A stretch of 64,000 nt of DNA. It comes from Corynebacterium variabile (lineage in GTDB: Bacteria; Actinomycetota; Actinomycetes; Mycobacteriales; Mycobacteriaceae). Under the pieces are notes generated by a model. The model had not been told where the DNA came from and did no database searches. It saw only the letters and a list, made by a program, of their open reading frames with translations. The translations under genes were made by a program, and so were the position numbers. Every line of letters begins with the position of its first letter. Position 1 is the stretch's first letter. Below, piece after piece: positions 1-8,827 of this stretch. The stretch lies in contig NZ_BJNT01000014.1 of assembly GCF_006539825.1 (NCBI RefSeq), forward strand, positions 1 to 64,000, in the 5' to 3' direction.

Positions 1-30
1 GCGCCTCCACACATCCCCACACAGAAAGAC

Positions 31-67
31 CCGGCGTCCCTGCTGTTGAGACAACAGGGACGACCGG
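31..67 (-). terminator. Hairpin downstream of the dienoyl-CoA reductase-like gene
   Basis: An imperfect inverted repeat lies just past the 3' end of the minus-strand oxidoreductase. CTGTTG (43-48) pairs with CAACAG (52-57) across AGA, and outer GTCCC/GGGAC and CCGG/CCGG segments extend the stem with a small bulge. There is no clear T-run, so this is a plausible but not certain intrinsic terminator. Confidence 0.45.
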
Positions 68-74
68 GGTACAG

Positions 75-2162
75 CTACGCGATCTTCGCCGCAGCCTCCG
101 TGCCCTGCCGGATGGCGCGCTTGGCGTCCAGCTCCGCGGCCAGATCAGCACCACCGACGATCGTGACGTCAATGCCGGCGGCCTTCAGCGGCTCGGCGAG
201 CTCCTTCACCGACTCCTGACCCGTGCACAGCACGATGTTGTCGACCTCGATGACACGGCGCTCCTTCAGCTCCTTCGAGATGACCCGGCCCTTCTTGTCC
301 TTCTTCTCCTCGTAGAAGGCGAGGTGCAGGCCGGCGTCATCGATCTTCTCGTAGGTCGCGCCACTGATCTGCTCGACCTTCTTCCCTTTCACCGCGGCCT
401 TGTGGACCCACCCGGTGGTCTTGCCCAGCGACTTACCCTGGCGGGACGCCTTGCGCTGCACCATGTACACCTCACGCAGCGGAGCCTCCGGGCGGGGCTT
501 CGTGAGGAAGCCGGGAGTCTCCAGATCCTCGGTCACACCCCACTCCTGCTCCCACTCCTTGAGGTTCAGTGACGGGGAATCCACACCACCCGGGGTGGTG
601 AGGAACTCGGAGACGTCGAAGCCGATACCGCCGGCACCGAGGACGGCGACGCGGTGGCCGATCTCGCGTTCACCGAGGACCGCCTGGGCGTAGGTCATCA
701 CCGAGGGATGGTCCACACCGTCGATCTCCGGGATACGGGGCGTCACACCGGTGGCCAGGATGACCTGGTCGAAACCGCCGTCGACCAGATCAGACACCGA
801 CGCCCGGGTGTTCAGTCGGACATCCACGCCGCGGACCTCAAGCTGTGTCCGGAAGTACCGGATGGAGTCGTGGAACTCTTCCTTGCCGGGGATCCGGGCG
901 GCGATGGCGAACTGGCCGCCGACATGGTCACGGGATTCGAACAGGGTCACCTTGTGGCCCTTCTCCGCGGCAGACACCGCCGCCGACAGTCCCGCCGGGC
1001 CCGCACCGATGACCGCGACCTTCTTCGCCGAGCGGGTGGGGGAGAGCACCAGCGTCGTCTCCCGGCCGGCCCGGGGGTTCACCAGGCAGGTGACCTTCTT
1101 GCCGACGAAGGCGTGGTCCAGGCAGGCCTGGTTGCAGCCGATGCAGGTGTTGATCTCCCCGGACCTGCCCTGCGACGCCTTGTTCATGAACGCCGGATCG
1201 GCGAGGAAGGGTCGGGCCATCGAGACGGCGTCCACCCGGCGGTGGGTGAGAATATCCTCGGCGACCTCCGGGGTGTTGATCCGGTTCGAGGCGATGAGCG
1301 GGATCTCCACCACGTCGCGCAGACGCTCGGTGAACTTCACGAACGCGCCACGCGGCACCGAGGTGACGATGGTCGGCACTTTCGCCTCATGCCAGCCGAT
1401 GTCGGTGTTGATGGCGTCCACTCCGTGGCGCTCGGCACGCTGGGCGAGCAGGGCGATCTCATCGAAAGTCTGCCCGTCCTTGACGAAATCGGCGACGGAC
1501 TGACGCAGGATGACCGGGAAGTCGCGGGGCACCTGGCGTCGGATCTCGTCGATGACCTCGATGAGGAAGCGCTGCCGGTTGGTGGTCGATCCGCCCCAAC
1601 GGTCGGTGCGGTCGTTGGTGTGGGGCGCCAGGAACTGGTTGATGAGGTAGCCCTCGCCGCCCATGATCTCCACGGCGTCGTACCCGGCCTTGCGTGCCAG
1701 TCGCGCCGCCCTGCCGTAGGAGCGGATGGTGTACCGGATCATGCGGTCGGTCATCCGGATGTGCTTGAAGGGGTGGATCGGCGAGGGTTCGGAACCCGGC
1801 GCGGCCTTGAACGGGGTCACACCGTAGCGTCCGGCGTGGAGGATCTGCATGGCGATCAGTCCGCCGGCCTCGTGGACCTTCCCGGTGATCCGGCGGTGGT
1901 GCAGGACAGACAGCGGGGTCGCCATGCGTCCGCCCAGCGGCATGAGGTCACCGGAGCGGGTCGGGGTGATGCCACCGGTGATGATGAGGCCCACCCCGCC
2001 GCGGGCGCGCTCGGCGTAGAACTCGCCGAGCTCGTCGGCGTGCCAGATGCGCTCCTCCATGCCGGTGTGCATCGACCCCATGACCGAGCGGTTGGGAAGG
2101 GTGATGCCGCCGATGTCCAGCGGACGGAACAGGTTCGGGAAGGGGGCGGTGGTGTCAGTCAT
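75..2162 (-). CDS. NADH:flavin oxidoreductase / 2,4-dienoyl-CoA reductase-like enzyme
   Basis: The 695-residue protein has the three-part layout of bacterial 2,4-dienoyl-CoA reductase and trimethylamine dehydrogenase. An Old Yellow Enzyme FMN barrel covers about residues 10-340. A 4Fe-4S cysteine cluster follows near 340-365 (CIGCNQAC, then a fourth Cys about 12 residues on). A FAD/NAD(P)H module carries VIGAGPAG near 385 and VLGAGGIG near 505. The family reduces alpha,beta-unsaturated carbonyl or acyl-CoA substrates in the cytosol; the exact substrate cannot be read here. The ATG at 2162 lies one base after the PadR stop, so the two genes are probably co-transcribed and the regulator may control this enzyme. 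An in-frame TTG at 2177 lies inside padR and is less likely. Confidence 0.85.
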   Translation of the reverse strand: MTDTTAPFPNLFRPLDIGGITLPNRSVMGSMHTGMEERIWHADELGEFYAERARGGVGLIITGGITPTRSGDLMPLGGRMATPLSVLHHRRITGKVHEAGGLIAMQILHAGRYGVTPFKAAPGSEPSPIHPFKHIRMTDRMIRYTIRSYGRAARLARKAGYDAVEIMGGEGYLINQFLAPHTNDRTDRWGGSTTNRQRFLIEVIDEIRRQVPRDFPVILRQSVADFVKDGQTFDEIALLAQRAERHGVDAINTDIGWHEAKVPTIVTSVPRGAFVKFTERLRDVVEIPLIASNRINTPEVAEDILTHRRVDAVSMARPFLADPAFMNKASQGRSGEINTCIGCNQACLDHAFVGKKVTCLVNPRAGRETTLVLSPTRSAKKVAVIGAGPAGLSAAVSAAEKGHKVTLFESRDHVGGQFAIAARIPGKEEFHDSIRYFRTQLEVRGVDVRLNTRASVSDLVDGGFDQVILATGVTPRIPEIDGVDHPSVMTYAQAVLGEREIGHRVAVLGAGGIGFDVSEFLTTPGGVDSPSLNLKEWEQEWGVTEDLETPGFLTKPRPEAPLREVYMVQRKASRQGKSLGKTTGWVHKAAVKGKKVEQISGATYEKIDDAGLHLAFYEEKKDKKGRVISKELKERRVIEVDNIVLCTGQESVKELAEPLKAAGIDVTIVGGADLAAELDAKRAIRQGTEAAAKIA

Positions 2163-2163
2163 C

Positions 2164-2712
2164 TCAACTCTTCTCAAGGGTCTCGAGTACCTCGTCGCAC
2201 CAGGCGACGAATCCTTCCTCCATGCGGATGCCGCCGCGCAGGACGAGGTACTGGTGCAGTCGTCGGCCGGTCAGGGCCGTGGGGTCGGATGTGGCCTCAG
2301 GGAACTGGGTGACCGCGTAGCCGCGGTACAGGGACAGTCGTTCGGCGTGGACGGTGCGGTGGTGCCGGACGTCGGTCAGGACGTCGGCGAGGTCGCCGTG
2401 TTCGGCGCCGCGCAGTTTCACACCCAGGCTGTCCCGCAGGGTGGGGACGGCGGAGGGTTCGGCGATCCAGGACGCCAGGGCGTCCTCCCCGGTGGGGGAG
2501 AGGGTGTAGATCTTCTTGTCCGGACGTCCCTGCTGGGGGACGTCCTCGCAGGTCACCAGGCCACCGTCATGCAGGCGGGACAGGGTGCGGTAGATCTGCT
2601 GACGGGTCGCCGGCCAGAAGTGGCCCAGAGACGTCGAGAACTGCCGGCTCAGCTCGTAGCCGGTGCCGGGTCGTTCCGCCAGGGAGATCATGATCGCGTG
2701 GTCCAACGCCAT
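2164..2712 (-). CDS. PadR-family transcriptional regulator
   Basis: The 182-residue protein has a PadR winged helix over the first 90 residues (MALDHAIMISL, then YELSRQF and QIYRTLSRLHDGGLV) and a C-terminal helical dimerisation region. PadR proteins are usually repressors that respond to phenolics or other small ligands. The start at 2712 is chosen because TACAGT (minus strand, 2725-2720) ends 7 nt before this ATG, which suits leaderless transcription; upstream in-frame codons would precede the promoter. It is followed after 1 nt by the flavin oxidoreductase and is divergent from the cNMP/CBS protein. An autoregulatory role is inferred from position only. Confidence 0.85.
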   Translation of the reverse strand: MALDHAIMISLAERPGTGYELSRQFSTSLGHFWPATRQQIYRTLSRLHDGGLVTCEDVPQQGRPDKKIYTLSPTGEDALASWIAEPSAVPTLRDSLGVKLRGAEHGDLADVLTDVRHHRTVHAERLSLYRGYAVTQFPEATSDPTALTGRRLHQYLVLRGGIRMEEGFVAWCDEVLETLEKS

Positions 2713-2715
2713 GTG

Positions 2716-2725
2716 CAGTACTGTA
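2716..2725. promoter_or_regulatory. padR leaderless promoter overlapping the palindrome CAGTACTG
   Basis: On the minus strand TACAGT (2725-2720) lies 7 nt before the padR ATG. The perfect 8-bp palindrome CAGTACTG (2716-2723) overlaps this -10 box, so a bound repressor would block transcription. This is a candidate PadR operator, based on position only. Confidence 0.5.
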
Positions 2726-2761
2726 ACTGTCGTCACACCGTGATGTGCAACTTGTTGCCTA

Positions 2762-2780
2762 TACCCCCGGTGCGGGGGTA
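2762..2780. repeat. Inverted repeat in the divergent padR / DUF294 intergenic region
   Basis: Perfect 8-bp arms TACCCCCG (2762-2769) and CGGGGGTA (2773-2780) are separated by GTG, about 19 bp upstream of the TACTGT -10 box (2799-2804) of the divergent gene. The symmetry and position suggest a regulator binding site. Confidence 0.5.
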
Positions 2781-2810
2781 CATGTTCCACCGGCAACGTA
2801 CTGTGAGCTC

Positions 2811-4712
2811 ATGAGTGTGGAACTCGACGAAATCCGCCGCTTCCTCGCAGAACAGGAACCCTTCGCCCACCTGCCGGAGGCTGACCTCGACGCGCTGCCG
2901 GCGAAGATGACGATGACCTACGTCCGGCGTGGCGATCCGGTCATCACCTCAGGCCATCACAACGACCACCTGTTCATCGTCCGCTCCGGAGCGGTGGATG
3001 TCACCGACGATTCCGGGGTCCTGCTCGACCGCCGCGGCACCGGCGACTCCTTCGGTTACTCGGCGATGCTCGGCGGTGGGCATTCCGGGACCCACGGCCC
3101 GTCGCGCTACACGATGGTCGCCGTGGAGGACAGTCTACTGCTCACCCTGCCCGGCGCGGACCTGCTCGAACTCGTCGAGCGCAATCCCGATGTCGCCCGC
3201 TACTACGCGGGGCTCTCGGTGCGCATCCGGGCGGACGCCGACCGACTCCGTCAACGCACCGGCACCGATGTCCTGCGCCGCACCATCTCCGACCTGGATC
3301 ACCACCGCCGGGACCTGGTCACGGTCGAGGCCGACGTCACCGTCGCCGAGGCTGCCGCGCTGATGGGGGAGCAGCGGGTCTCCTGCCTGCCGGTCGTGGA
3401 CAGCACAGCGGGCGGACGCCGCCTCGTGGGCATCATCACCGACCGCGACCTGCGTAGCCGCGTCCTCGCCGTCGGGGTGGACGCCGGCGTGCCGGTCCGT
3501 CAGATCATGACCCCCGACCCGGTGTCCGTCGAGCCGGAGGTCACCGTCTTCGAGGCGATGCTGCGGATGAGTGACCTGCACATCCACCACCTGCCGGTCA
3601 CCGATGCGTCGCAGGGCGGCGTGCTGGTCGGCATCCTCGCCGCGTCCGACGTCATGCGCACCATGCGCAATGACCCGATCTACCTCACCGCCGATCTCGC
3701 CAAGGCGACAACCGACGACCAGATGAAACGCATCGTCGACGATGCCGCGACGATGGCTGCGGGGTTCATCGAGCGCGGCGCTTCGCCGGAGGAGGTCTGC
3801 GAACTGCTCACCGTCGGGCTGGATTCCCTGGCCCGCCGGCTCCTCACGCTCGCCGAGGAGGAGCTCGGCCCGCCGCCGGTGCCCTACGGCTTCGCCGTCG
3901 TGGGGTCGCAGGGACGCCGGGCCGTCGGTTTCGCCTCCGACCAGGACAACTGCCTGGTGCTCTCCGACGACTACGACGAGGACGCCCACGGCGGGTACTT
4001 CGCTGCGCTGTCGGCCCGGGTGTGCGACGGGCTGGCCGCGGCCGGTCAGGTGTACTGCCCCGGCGACATGATGGCCTCGAACCCGGCATGGCGGATGACG
4101 GTGGGGCAGTGGGCGGACATGTTCCATACCTGGGTCACGGCCCCGGACCCGGATGCGCTGCTCTACGCCCAGACCTTCTTCGACATGCGTGTCGTCCACG
4201 GCTCCCGTGACCTGGTCGAGCAGGTGCACCGCTCAGCGGTCGCCTCGGCCAAGGGATCGGGACGTCTGCATGCCCAGCTTGCGGCCCTGGCGGTGCGTCG
4301 GGAACCGCCGCTGGGGGTCTTCCGTGGCCTGGTGGTGCGCCGGGGCGGCGACTACGCCAACACCCTCGACGTGAAGAAGGGAGGGATCGCCGCCATCGTC
4401 CAGATCGCGCGGCTCTACGCCCTCGTCGCCGGGTCACCGGTGGTGGAGACCGGCCAACGTCTCGCCGCGGCGGCACAGGCCGGCGTCGTCTCCGCGAAGG
4501 GGGCACGGGACCTCACCGATGCCTTCGGGGTGCTCAAGGGTCTGTCACTGCGTCATCAGGCGCGGCAGTTGCGCACCGGGGAGACCACCGACTACGCCGT
4601 GAGCCCTGATCTCCTCGGTCGGCTCGAGCGGGAGAACCTGCGGGATGCCTTCGGGATCATCAAGTCGATCCAGTCCGCCCTGACCACCGCCTATCCGGTG
4701 CGGAGTACGTGA
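2811..4712 (+). CDS. cNMP-binding / CBS-pair / DUF294 nucleotidyltransferase-like protein
   Basis: The 633-residue protein has four modules: an N-terminal cyclic-nucleotide-binding fold (about 15-130), two CBS domains (about 165-290), a DUF294 nucleotidyltransferase-like domain (about 310-450, with GSQGRRAVGFASDQD giving the GS...DxD pattern) and a DUF294 C-terminal helical domain. This resembles the GlnD-like putative signalling proteins usually paired with a DnaQ-like exonuclease, as here. The reaction is unknown for the family. The ATG at 2811 lies 6 nt after TACTGT (2799-2804), so a leaderless start is favoured. The stop overlaps the exonuclease start (TGATG), implying coupled translation. 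Confidence 0.85.
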   Translation: MSVELDEIRRFLAEQEPFAHLPEADLDALPAKMTMTYVRRGDPVITSGHHNDHLFIVRSGAVDVTDDSGVLLDRRGTGDSFGYSAMLGGGHSGTHGPSRYTMVAVEDSLLLTLPGADLLELVERNPDVARYYAGLSVRIRADADRLRQRTGTDVLRRTISDLDHHRRDLVTVEADVTVAEAAALMGEQRVSCLPVVDSTAGGRRLVGIITDRDLRSRVLAVGVDAGVPVRQIMTPDPVSVEPEVTVFEAMLRMSDLHIHHLPVTDASQGGVLVGILAASDVMRTMRNDPIYLTADLAKATTDDQMKRIVDDAATMAAGFIERGASPEEVCELLTVGLDSLARRLLTLAEEELGPPPVPYGFAVVGSQGRRAVGFASDQDNCLVLSDDYDEDAHGGYFAALSARVCDGLAAAGQVYCPGDMMASNPAWRMTVGQWADMFHTWVTAPDPDALLYAQTFFDMRVVHGSRDLVEQVHRSAVASAKGSGRLHAQLAALAVRREPPLGVFRGLVVRRGGDYANTLDVKKGGIAAIVQIARLYALVAGSPVVETGQRLAAAAQAGVVSAKGARDLTDAFGVLKGLSLRHQARQLRTGETTDYAVSPDLLGRLERENLRDAFGIIKSIQSALTTAYPVRST

Positions 4713-5356
4713 TGGGGTTCCTGCGGCGCCGACGCCGCGTCGACCTGTCCTCACCGGCGCCGGACACCCCGGTGGGGTCGGTGCCGCTGCTCGCCGTCGA
4801 CGTGGAGACCACCGGGCTGGACCCGAAGAGGGACCGGCTGCTGTCGATCGGGTGGGTGCCGCTCGACGGCCGGGTGATCGACCTGTCGGGTGCGCGGGAG
4901 GTCATCCTGCGCGACACGGTCGACCATGACGCCGGTGTGGGGGAGTCGGCGACCCTTCACGGGCTCACCGATGACACGGTGGCAACCGGGATTCCGGCCG
5001 GTGAGGCGCTCGGAGAACTGCTCGAGGCGATCCGGGGGCGGGCGCTGCTGGCCCATTTCGCGGTGATGGAGACCGGCTTCCTCGACGCGGTGTGCCGCCG
5101 GGAACTCGGTCTGCGGTTCGAGGTCCCTGTGGTGGACACCCTGGACCTGGAACGACGCCACATGGAGCGGATGGGCACCTACCCCCGCGGTGAGGACCTG
5201 CGCCTGCCCCGGGTGCGGCAGCGGTACGGACTGCCGTACTACGGCAACCACCGGGCGGTCACCGATGCGCTGGCGTGCGCCGAGCTCTACCTCGCGCTGA
5301 CGGCAGGCGGGGAGGGGGCGCGGAAGTTCACCACACTGCGCTCCACGCAGGTGTGA
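4712..5356 (+). CDS. DnaQ-like 3'-5' exonuclease (DEDDh family)
   Basis: The 214-residue exonuclease-fold protein has Exo I as DVETTGL near residue 27 and Exo III as HRAVTDA near 175. In the Exo II region the sequence is AHFAVMETGFLD, with Glu where replicative epsilon subunits have Asp. I recall Glu here in other exonucleases paired with DUF294 proteins, so it may be a subfamily feature. ATG 4712 overlaps the upstream stop; a GTG three bases earlier is an alternative. The partner gene suggests a role in nucleotide signalling or repair rather than replication. I recall the same pair directly before odx in C. glutamicum. Confidence 0.8.
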   Translation: MGFLRRRRRVDLSSPAPDTPVGSVPLLAVDVETTGLDPKRDRLLSIGWVPLDGRVIDLSGAREVILRDTVDHDAGVGESATLHGLTDDTVATGIPAGEALGELLEAIRGRALLAHFAVMETGFLDAVCRRELGLRFEVPVVDTLDLERRHMERMGTYPRGEDLRLPRVRQRYGLPYYGNHRAVTDALACAELYLALTAGGEGARKFTTLRSTQV

Positions 5357-5387
5357 TGTTCATCACCTGAAGTTCCCATGTTATGGG
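5353..5387. promoter_or_regulatory. Two small palindromes upstream of odx
   Basis: GTGATG-TT-CATCAC (5353-5366) overlaps the exonuclease stop codon, and CCCAT-GTT-ATGGG (5375-5387) follows. Both lie 65-100 bp upstream of the odx -10 box TAGTGT (5452-5457), where a transcription factor could act. The cognate regulator is unknown. Confidence 0.4.
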
Positions 5388-5465
5388 CATTTGTGTGTCC
5401 ATTAATGCCGTATCAGGGGCGGTCGGTGGGTGACAGTCAGGACACCCTCTGTAGTGTGTCATTAC

Positions 5466-6272
5466 ATGCGTATCTCCCGAATTGCACACCCCGAAGGCAT
5501 GGCCTTCGCAGTCGTGGAAGGGGGCCAGCCGGACGGCACAGGTGCGACCTGCCGCGAGATCGCGGGTCACCCCTTCGGCGAGCCCGAGTTCACCGGCCGC
5601 AGCTGGCCGTTCGAGGATGTCCGGCTGCTCGCCCCCATCCTCCCGTCCAAGGTTGTCGCCGTCGGCCGTAACTACGCCGACCACGTCAAGGAGGTCTTCA
5701 AGAAGTCCGCGGAGCACCTGCCCCCGACGATCTTCATCAAGCCCCCGACAGCCGTCGTCGGCCCGCAGGCACCGATCCGCATCCCGGAGTGGGCCACCCG
5801 CGTCGAGTTCGAGGGTGAGCTCGCCATCGTCATCGGCAAGCCCTGCAAGGACGTCAAGCGCGACGACTGGAAGTCTGTCGTCCTCGGCTTCACCATCGTC
5901 AACGACGTCTCCTCCCGTGACCTGCAGTTCGCTGACGGCCAGTGGGCACGCGCCAAGGGCCTGGACTCCTTCTGCCCGCTGGGCCCGTGGATCGAGACCG
6001 ACCTGGATTTCGCCGAGCTCGACAACCTGCCGATCAAGGCGCACCTCACCCACGACGGTGCCACCGAGACCAAGCAGGATTCGAACTCCGACCAGATGAT
6101 CAAGTCCATCCCGGAGATCGTCGAGTGGGTGTCCTCCGCGTTCACCCTGCTGCCCGGCGACGTCATCTGCACCGGTTCCCCGGCCGGTACCGCCGAGATG
6201 GTCCCCGGTGACTCGATCGACGTCGAGATCCCCGGCCTCGGCCACCTGGTCAACCCGATCGAGCGCTACTAG
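5466..6272 (+). CDS. odx: Fumarylacetoacetate hydrolase-family protein, probable oxaloacetate decarboxylase
   Basis: The 268-residue protein has the FAH fold. VAVGRNYADHVKE lies near residue 65, the metal-binding glutamates are in the EFEGELAIVIG region near 115, and a typical C-terminal LLPGDVICTGSPAG loop is present. FAH members hydrolyse or decarboxylate beta-diketo acids with Mg2+ or Mn2+. The C. glutamicum gene in the equivalent place (cg1458, odx) encodes an oxaloacetate decarboxylase, so that function is inferred by family and synteny. The ATG at 5466 lies 8 nt after TAGTGT, consistent with a leaderless mRNA. A strong hairpin follows 18 nt after the stop. Confidence 0.85.
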   Translation: MRISRIAHPEGMAFAVVEGGQPDGTGATCREIAGHPFGEPEFTGRSWPFEDVRLLAPILPSKVVAVGRNYADHVKEVFKKSAEHLPPTIFIKPPTAVVGPQAPIRIPEWATRVEFEGELAIVIGKPCKDVKRDDWKSVVLGFTIVNDVSSRDLQFADGQWARAKGLDSFCPLGPWIETDLDFAELDNLPIKAHLTHDGATETKQDSNSDQMIKSIPEIVEWVSSAFTLLPGDVICTGSPAGTAEMVPGDSIDVEIPGLGHLVNPIERY

Positions 6273-6290
6273 AAGTTCCGGCGCACAGAA

Positions 6291-6326
6291 GGACGCCCCG
6301 ACCTCCACCGGGAGGTCGGGGCGTCC
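6291..6326. terminator. Perfect 16-bp hairpin between odx and the secreted-protein gene
   Basis: Arms 6291-6306 and 6311-6326 are perfect reverse complements (16 bp, GC-rich) with the loop ACCG. It sits between two convergent genes and so probably terminates both. No T-run follows on the plus strand. Confidence 0.8.
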
Positions 6327-6353
6327 GTCGTCGCTACTGCGTTGGCGGAAGTA

Positions 6354-6650
6354 TCAGGGGAACTTCGGCAGCTGGATGTTCAGCGCGTTGCTGAGGCCGT
6401 AGACGGCGGTGATGATGCCGATGACCGCGGAGATGTTGCTGATGGTCTTGAACGGGTCGTCGTTGCTTGCGAAGGAACCGAGGGGGCTGTCCTCGCCGGC
6501 CAGGCTGGAGAGGAGCTCCGAGTTGCCGGTGCTCTCCGAGGAGAGGGCGGGGAGGGAACCGTCCGCGTCCTGGGCGGAGGCGACGGCGGCGCCACCGAAG
6601 GCGACGGTGGAGGCGGTGGCGACGGCGAGGATGCTCTTACGGAGCTTCAT
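6354..6650 (-). CDS. Small secreted protein with signal peptide
   Basis: This 98-residue precursor starts MKLRKSILAVATASTV and has a Sec signal peptide with likely cleavage after AVASA (about residue 26). The mature part, about 70 residues, is Ser/Asp-rich and ends in a hydrophobic helix-like stretch (ISNISAVIGIITAVYGLSNA) near 70-90. The start is fixed by AAGGACA about 6 nt upstream. I do not recognise the family; small secreted proteins of this build are common in corynebacteria, including pore-forming and envelope peptides. It is transcribed alone, convergent with odx. Confidence 0.75.
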   Translation of the reverse strand: MKLRKSILAVATASTVAFGGAAVASAQDADGSLPALSSESTGNSELLSSLAGEDSPLGSFASNDDPFKTISNISAVIGIITAVYGLSNALNIQLPKFP

Positions 6651-6679
6651 GGATGTGTCCTTGTCAGCAGGTGTCTGAT

Positions 6680-6698
6680 GGTCGACCGATCGTCGACC
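6680..6698. repeat. Inverted repeat in the 5' region of the secreted-protein gene
   Basis: GGTCGAC (6680-6686) and GTCGACC (6692-6698) are perfect 7-bp arms around CGATC, 30-48 bp upstream of the start codon. It could be a leader hairpin or an operator. The rest of the 240-bp gap shows no convincing promoter. Confidence 0.45.
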
Positions 6699-6889
6699 GG
6701 CCCGGCGTCTGTGACGCCTTCCGACCATGCTTCTGGCTGCTGATCCGGAACGTCGATTACATAACCAGTGGTCAAGTCTTACGACTGGATGCAGAGGTTT
6801 CCGGGGGTGAATCATGGGGTGAAACTAACCCAGGGAAATTTCCAGGAAGCTATGAGTTCAGTACGGAAATCCCGGTTCTCCGGGGACGC

Positions 6890-8032
6890 CTACACCGCGC
6901 GCAGCGCGGCCGGCACATTGAGTGCGCGCAGTGCGGTCTGCAGTTTCGCGGTGGTCTCCGCAGTCTCTGCCGCCGCCGAGGAATTCGCCACGATCCCGCC
7001 ACCGGCCCATGCCCGGGCACCCGCCCCGGCGACCTCGGCACAGCGGATGGAGACCATGTACTCGCCGTCTCCGTCGGCCCGGCACCAGCCGACGAAACCG
7101 GCGTAGAAGTCCCGCGGCTCCTCGACCTCGTCGATGATCCCGAGGGCCTCATGGGTGGGGTACCCGCCGACCGCCGGGGTGGGGTGCAGCATGAGAGCCA
7201 GATCCAGGGCGGAGGGGCCGTCCTCCGGCACCGTGCCCTGGATCCGTGTGCCCAGGTGCCACATCTCGTTGGTCTGGATCAGCTCCGGGCGGTCCGGGAC
7301 CGACAGCTCCGTGCAGACCTGGGACAGGACCCGCTCATAGTGGTCGGTGACCCAGCGATGCTCTGAGAGGTCCTTGACCGAGTCCTGCAGCATCCGGCCG
7401 ACCGTCACATCGGCGTCCCGGTCACGCAGTCGCGCCGCCGAGCCCGCCAGAGGCAGCGCCTCCACGGTGGTGCCGCGGCGTCGGATCAGCAGTTCGGGGG
7501 AGGAGCCCACGAGCATGGTGCCCTTGTCGTCATGGCGTCCGGTCGCGCCCAGGTCCACGGCGAAGCCGTCCCGGCGGGCGGAGAGATCAATCATCCGGGC
7601 CGCGATGAGCAGCGGGTCGACCTCCTCGGCGAACTCGACGTCGACCGCGCGGGCCAGCACCACCTTCTCCAGGGTGGAGTTCTGGATCGTGGCGATCGCC
7701 GCCGCCGCCGTGGTCTGGTGCTCCTCGCTGGTGGTCAGCGGGGTCACCGAGAGGACCTCGGCCTTCTGTCCGGCGTCCAGACCGCGGTAGTGCGCCGGCG
7801 GCTCCAGCGGCCCCTCGGATTCGGTGATGACCTCCGGGACGGTCAGTGCCGCCCGGTTGGCGGTGTCGAAGGGGACCGCGCCGACGATGAGCCCGGCGTC
7901 CCCGTTGCGCAGTGCAGTCGCGGCCTCGAACGGATCCGGCCAGTTCGCCCTGGTTCCGCGCGTGCGCAGGCTCCCGGAGGAGCGCGACAACAGGAAGTCC
8001 GGGGCGGTCGCGGGGCGGTCGAGGTAGGTCAC
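6890..8032 (-). CDS. Isochorismate synthase-family protein (chorismate-utilising)
   Basis: The 380-residue protein matches the MenF/EntC/DhbC family. Conserved blocks are STLEKVVLARAVDV, LVGSSPELLIRR, LPLAGSAAR, HPTPAVGGYPTHEAL and the C-terminal YMVSIRCAEV...AWAGGGIV. These enzymes convert chorismate to isochorismate for menaquinone or siderophore synthesis, or relatedly to salicylate. No other men or siderophore gene is nearby, so the pathway cannot be assigned. GTG 8032 is preferred to the TTG at 8056 because TACGGT (minus strand, 8045-8040) lies 7 nt upstream. Corynebacterial menaquinone synthesis would need one such enzyme. Confidence 0.85.
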   Translation of the reverse strand: MTYLDRPATAPDFLLSRSSGSLRTRGTRANWPDPFEAATALRNGDAGLIVGAVPFDTANRAALTVPEVITESEGPLEPPAHYRGLDAGQKAEVLSVTPLTTSEEHQTTAAAAIATIQNSTLEKVVLARAVDVEFAEEVDPLLIAARMIDLSARRDGFAVDLGATGRHDDKGTMLVGSSPELLIRRRGTTVEALPLAGSAARLRDRDADVTVGRMLQDSVKDLSEHRWVTDHYERVLSQVCTELSVPDRPELIQTNEMWHLGTRIQGTVPEDGPSALDLALMLHPTPAVGGYPTHEALGIIDEVEEPRDFYAGFVGWCRADGDGEYMVSIRCAEVAGAGARAWAGGGIVANSSAAAETAETTAKLQTALRALNVPAALRAV

Positions 8033-8080
8033 GCAGATAACCGTACCCAGCGGCAACGGGTGACAGAAATCACGTCGACG

Positions 8081-8827
8081 TTATCCCCGCCCCAGATAGG
8101 GCATACCTGCCGCGGTGACGGTCACCGCGTCCACGCTGATATCCGCCGGCAGGTCTGCGACGGTGACGAGCAGCCGGGCTGCCTCGGCGGCGTCGAACAT
8201 CGGCTCGGTGGAGCTGAACGTCGACAGCAGCTCCGTGCGGGCATTGCCGATGTCCAGTTCGGTCGCGGTGATGCCGAGGTCACGGCCGTCGAGCGCGGTG
8301 GAGACCGTGAGGGACGCCACGGCGGCTTTCGATGCGGCGTAGGCGGCCACCCCGGCCCGTGGGGCATGGGCGGCGATGGAGCCGTTGTTGATGATCCGGC
8401 CACCGCCGTGGGACGCCATCCAGGCGAAGGCCTCCCGGGTGCACAGGAAGGTGCCGAGGGTGTTGGTGCGCAGGGTGTGCTCGAAAGCCTCCGCATCCAC
8501 CCCGTCGATCCGTCCGGTGGGGCCCGGAGTGCCGGCATTGTTGACCAGCACGTCGAGGCGGCCGTAGCGGTCGGTGACGGTGCGGACCGCATCGACGACC
8601 GAGGTCTCGTCGGTGACGTCGCAGACCACTGCGGAGTGCGGCTGCGGGCTGTTGTCGGCGGCACTGGCCGCGGCGCAGGCGGTGACCGTCTCACTCAGCG
8701 AGGACAGCGTGCGACCCAGGGCGGCGACCGTCCAGCCGTCACGGGCGAGGGCGGTGGAGAAGGCGCGGCCCAGGCCACCGCCGGCTCCGGTGACCACGGC
8801 GACGCGGGAGGGGTTCGGGGAGTTCAT
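8081..8827 (-). CDS. Short-chain dehydrogenase/reductase (SDR)
   Basis: The 248-residue classical SDR has cofactor motif TGAGGGLG near residue 14, NNAG near 88, a catalytic Ser in NGSIAAH near 140 and YAASK near 155. It is expected to be an NAD(P)-dependent oxidoreductase of unknown substrate. The ATG at 8827 lies 7 nt after TACGAT (minus strand, 8840-8835), which supports a leaderless start over an in-frame codon 30 bases further up. It lies 48 nt upstream of the isochorismate synthase-like gene on the same strand, but that gene has its own candidate promoter. Confidence 0.85.
   Translation of the reverse strand: MNSPNPSRVAVVTGAGGGLGRAFSTALARDGWTVAALGRTLSSLSETVTACAAASAADNSPQPHSAVVCDVTDETSVVDAVRTVTDRYGRLDVLVNNAGTPGPTGRIDGVDAEAFEHTLRTNTLGTFLCTREAFAWMASHGGGRIINNGSIAAHAPRAGVAAYAASKAAVASLTVSTALDGRDLGITATELDIGNARTELLSTFSSTEPMFDAAEAARLLVTVADLPADISVDAVTVTAAGMPYLGRG

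Noticed and set aside
654..2312. Long open frame on the plus strand across the flavin oxidoreductase
   Set aside because: It is the antisense of a clearly coding gene; high GC content makes such frames long. Its protein is rich in Arg/Gly/His with no domain.
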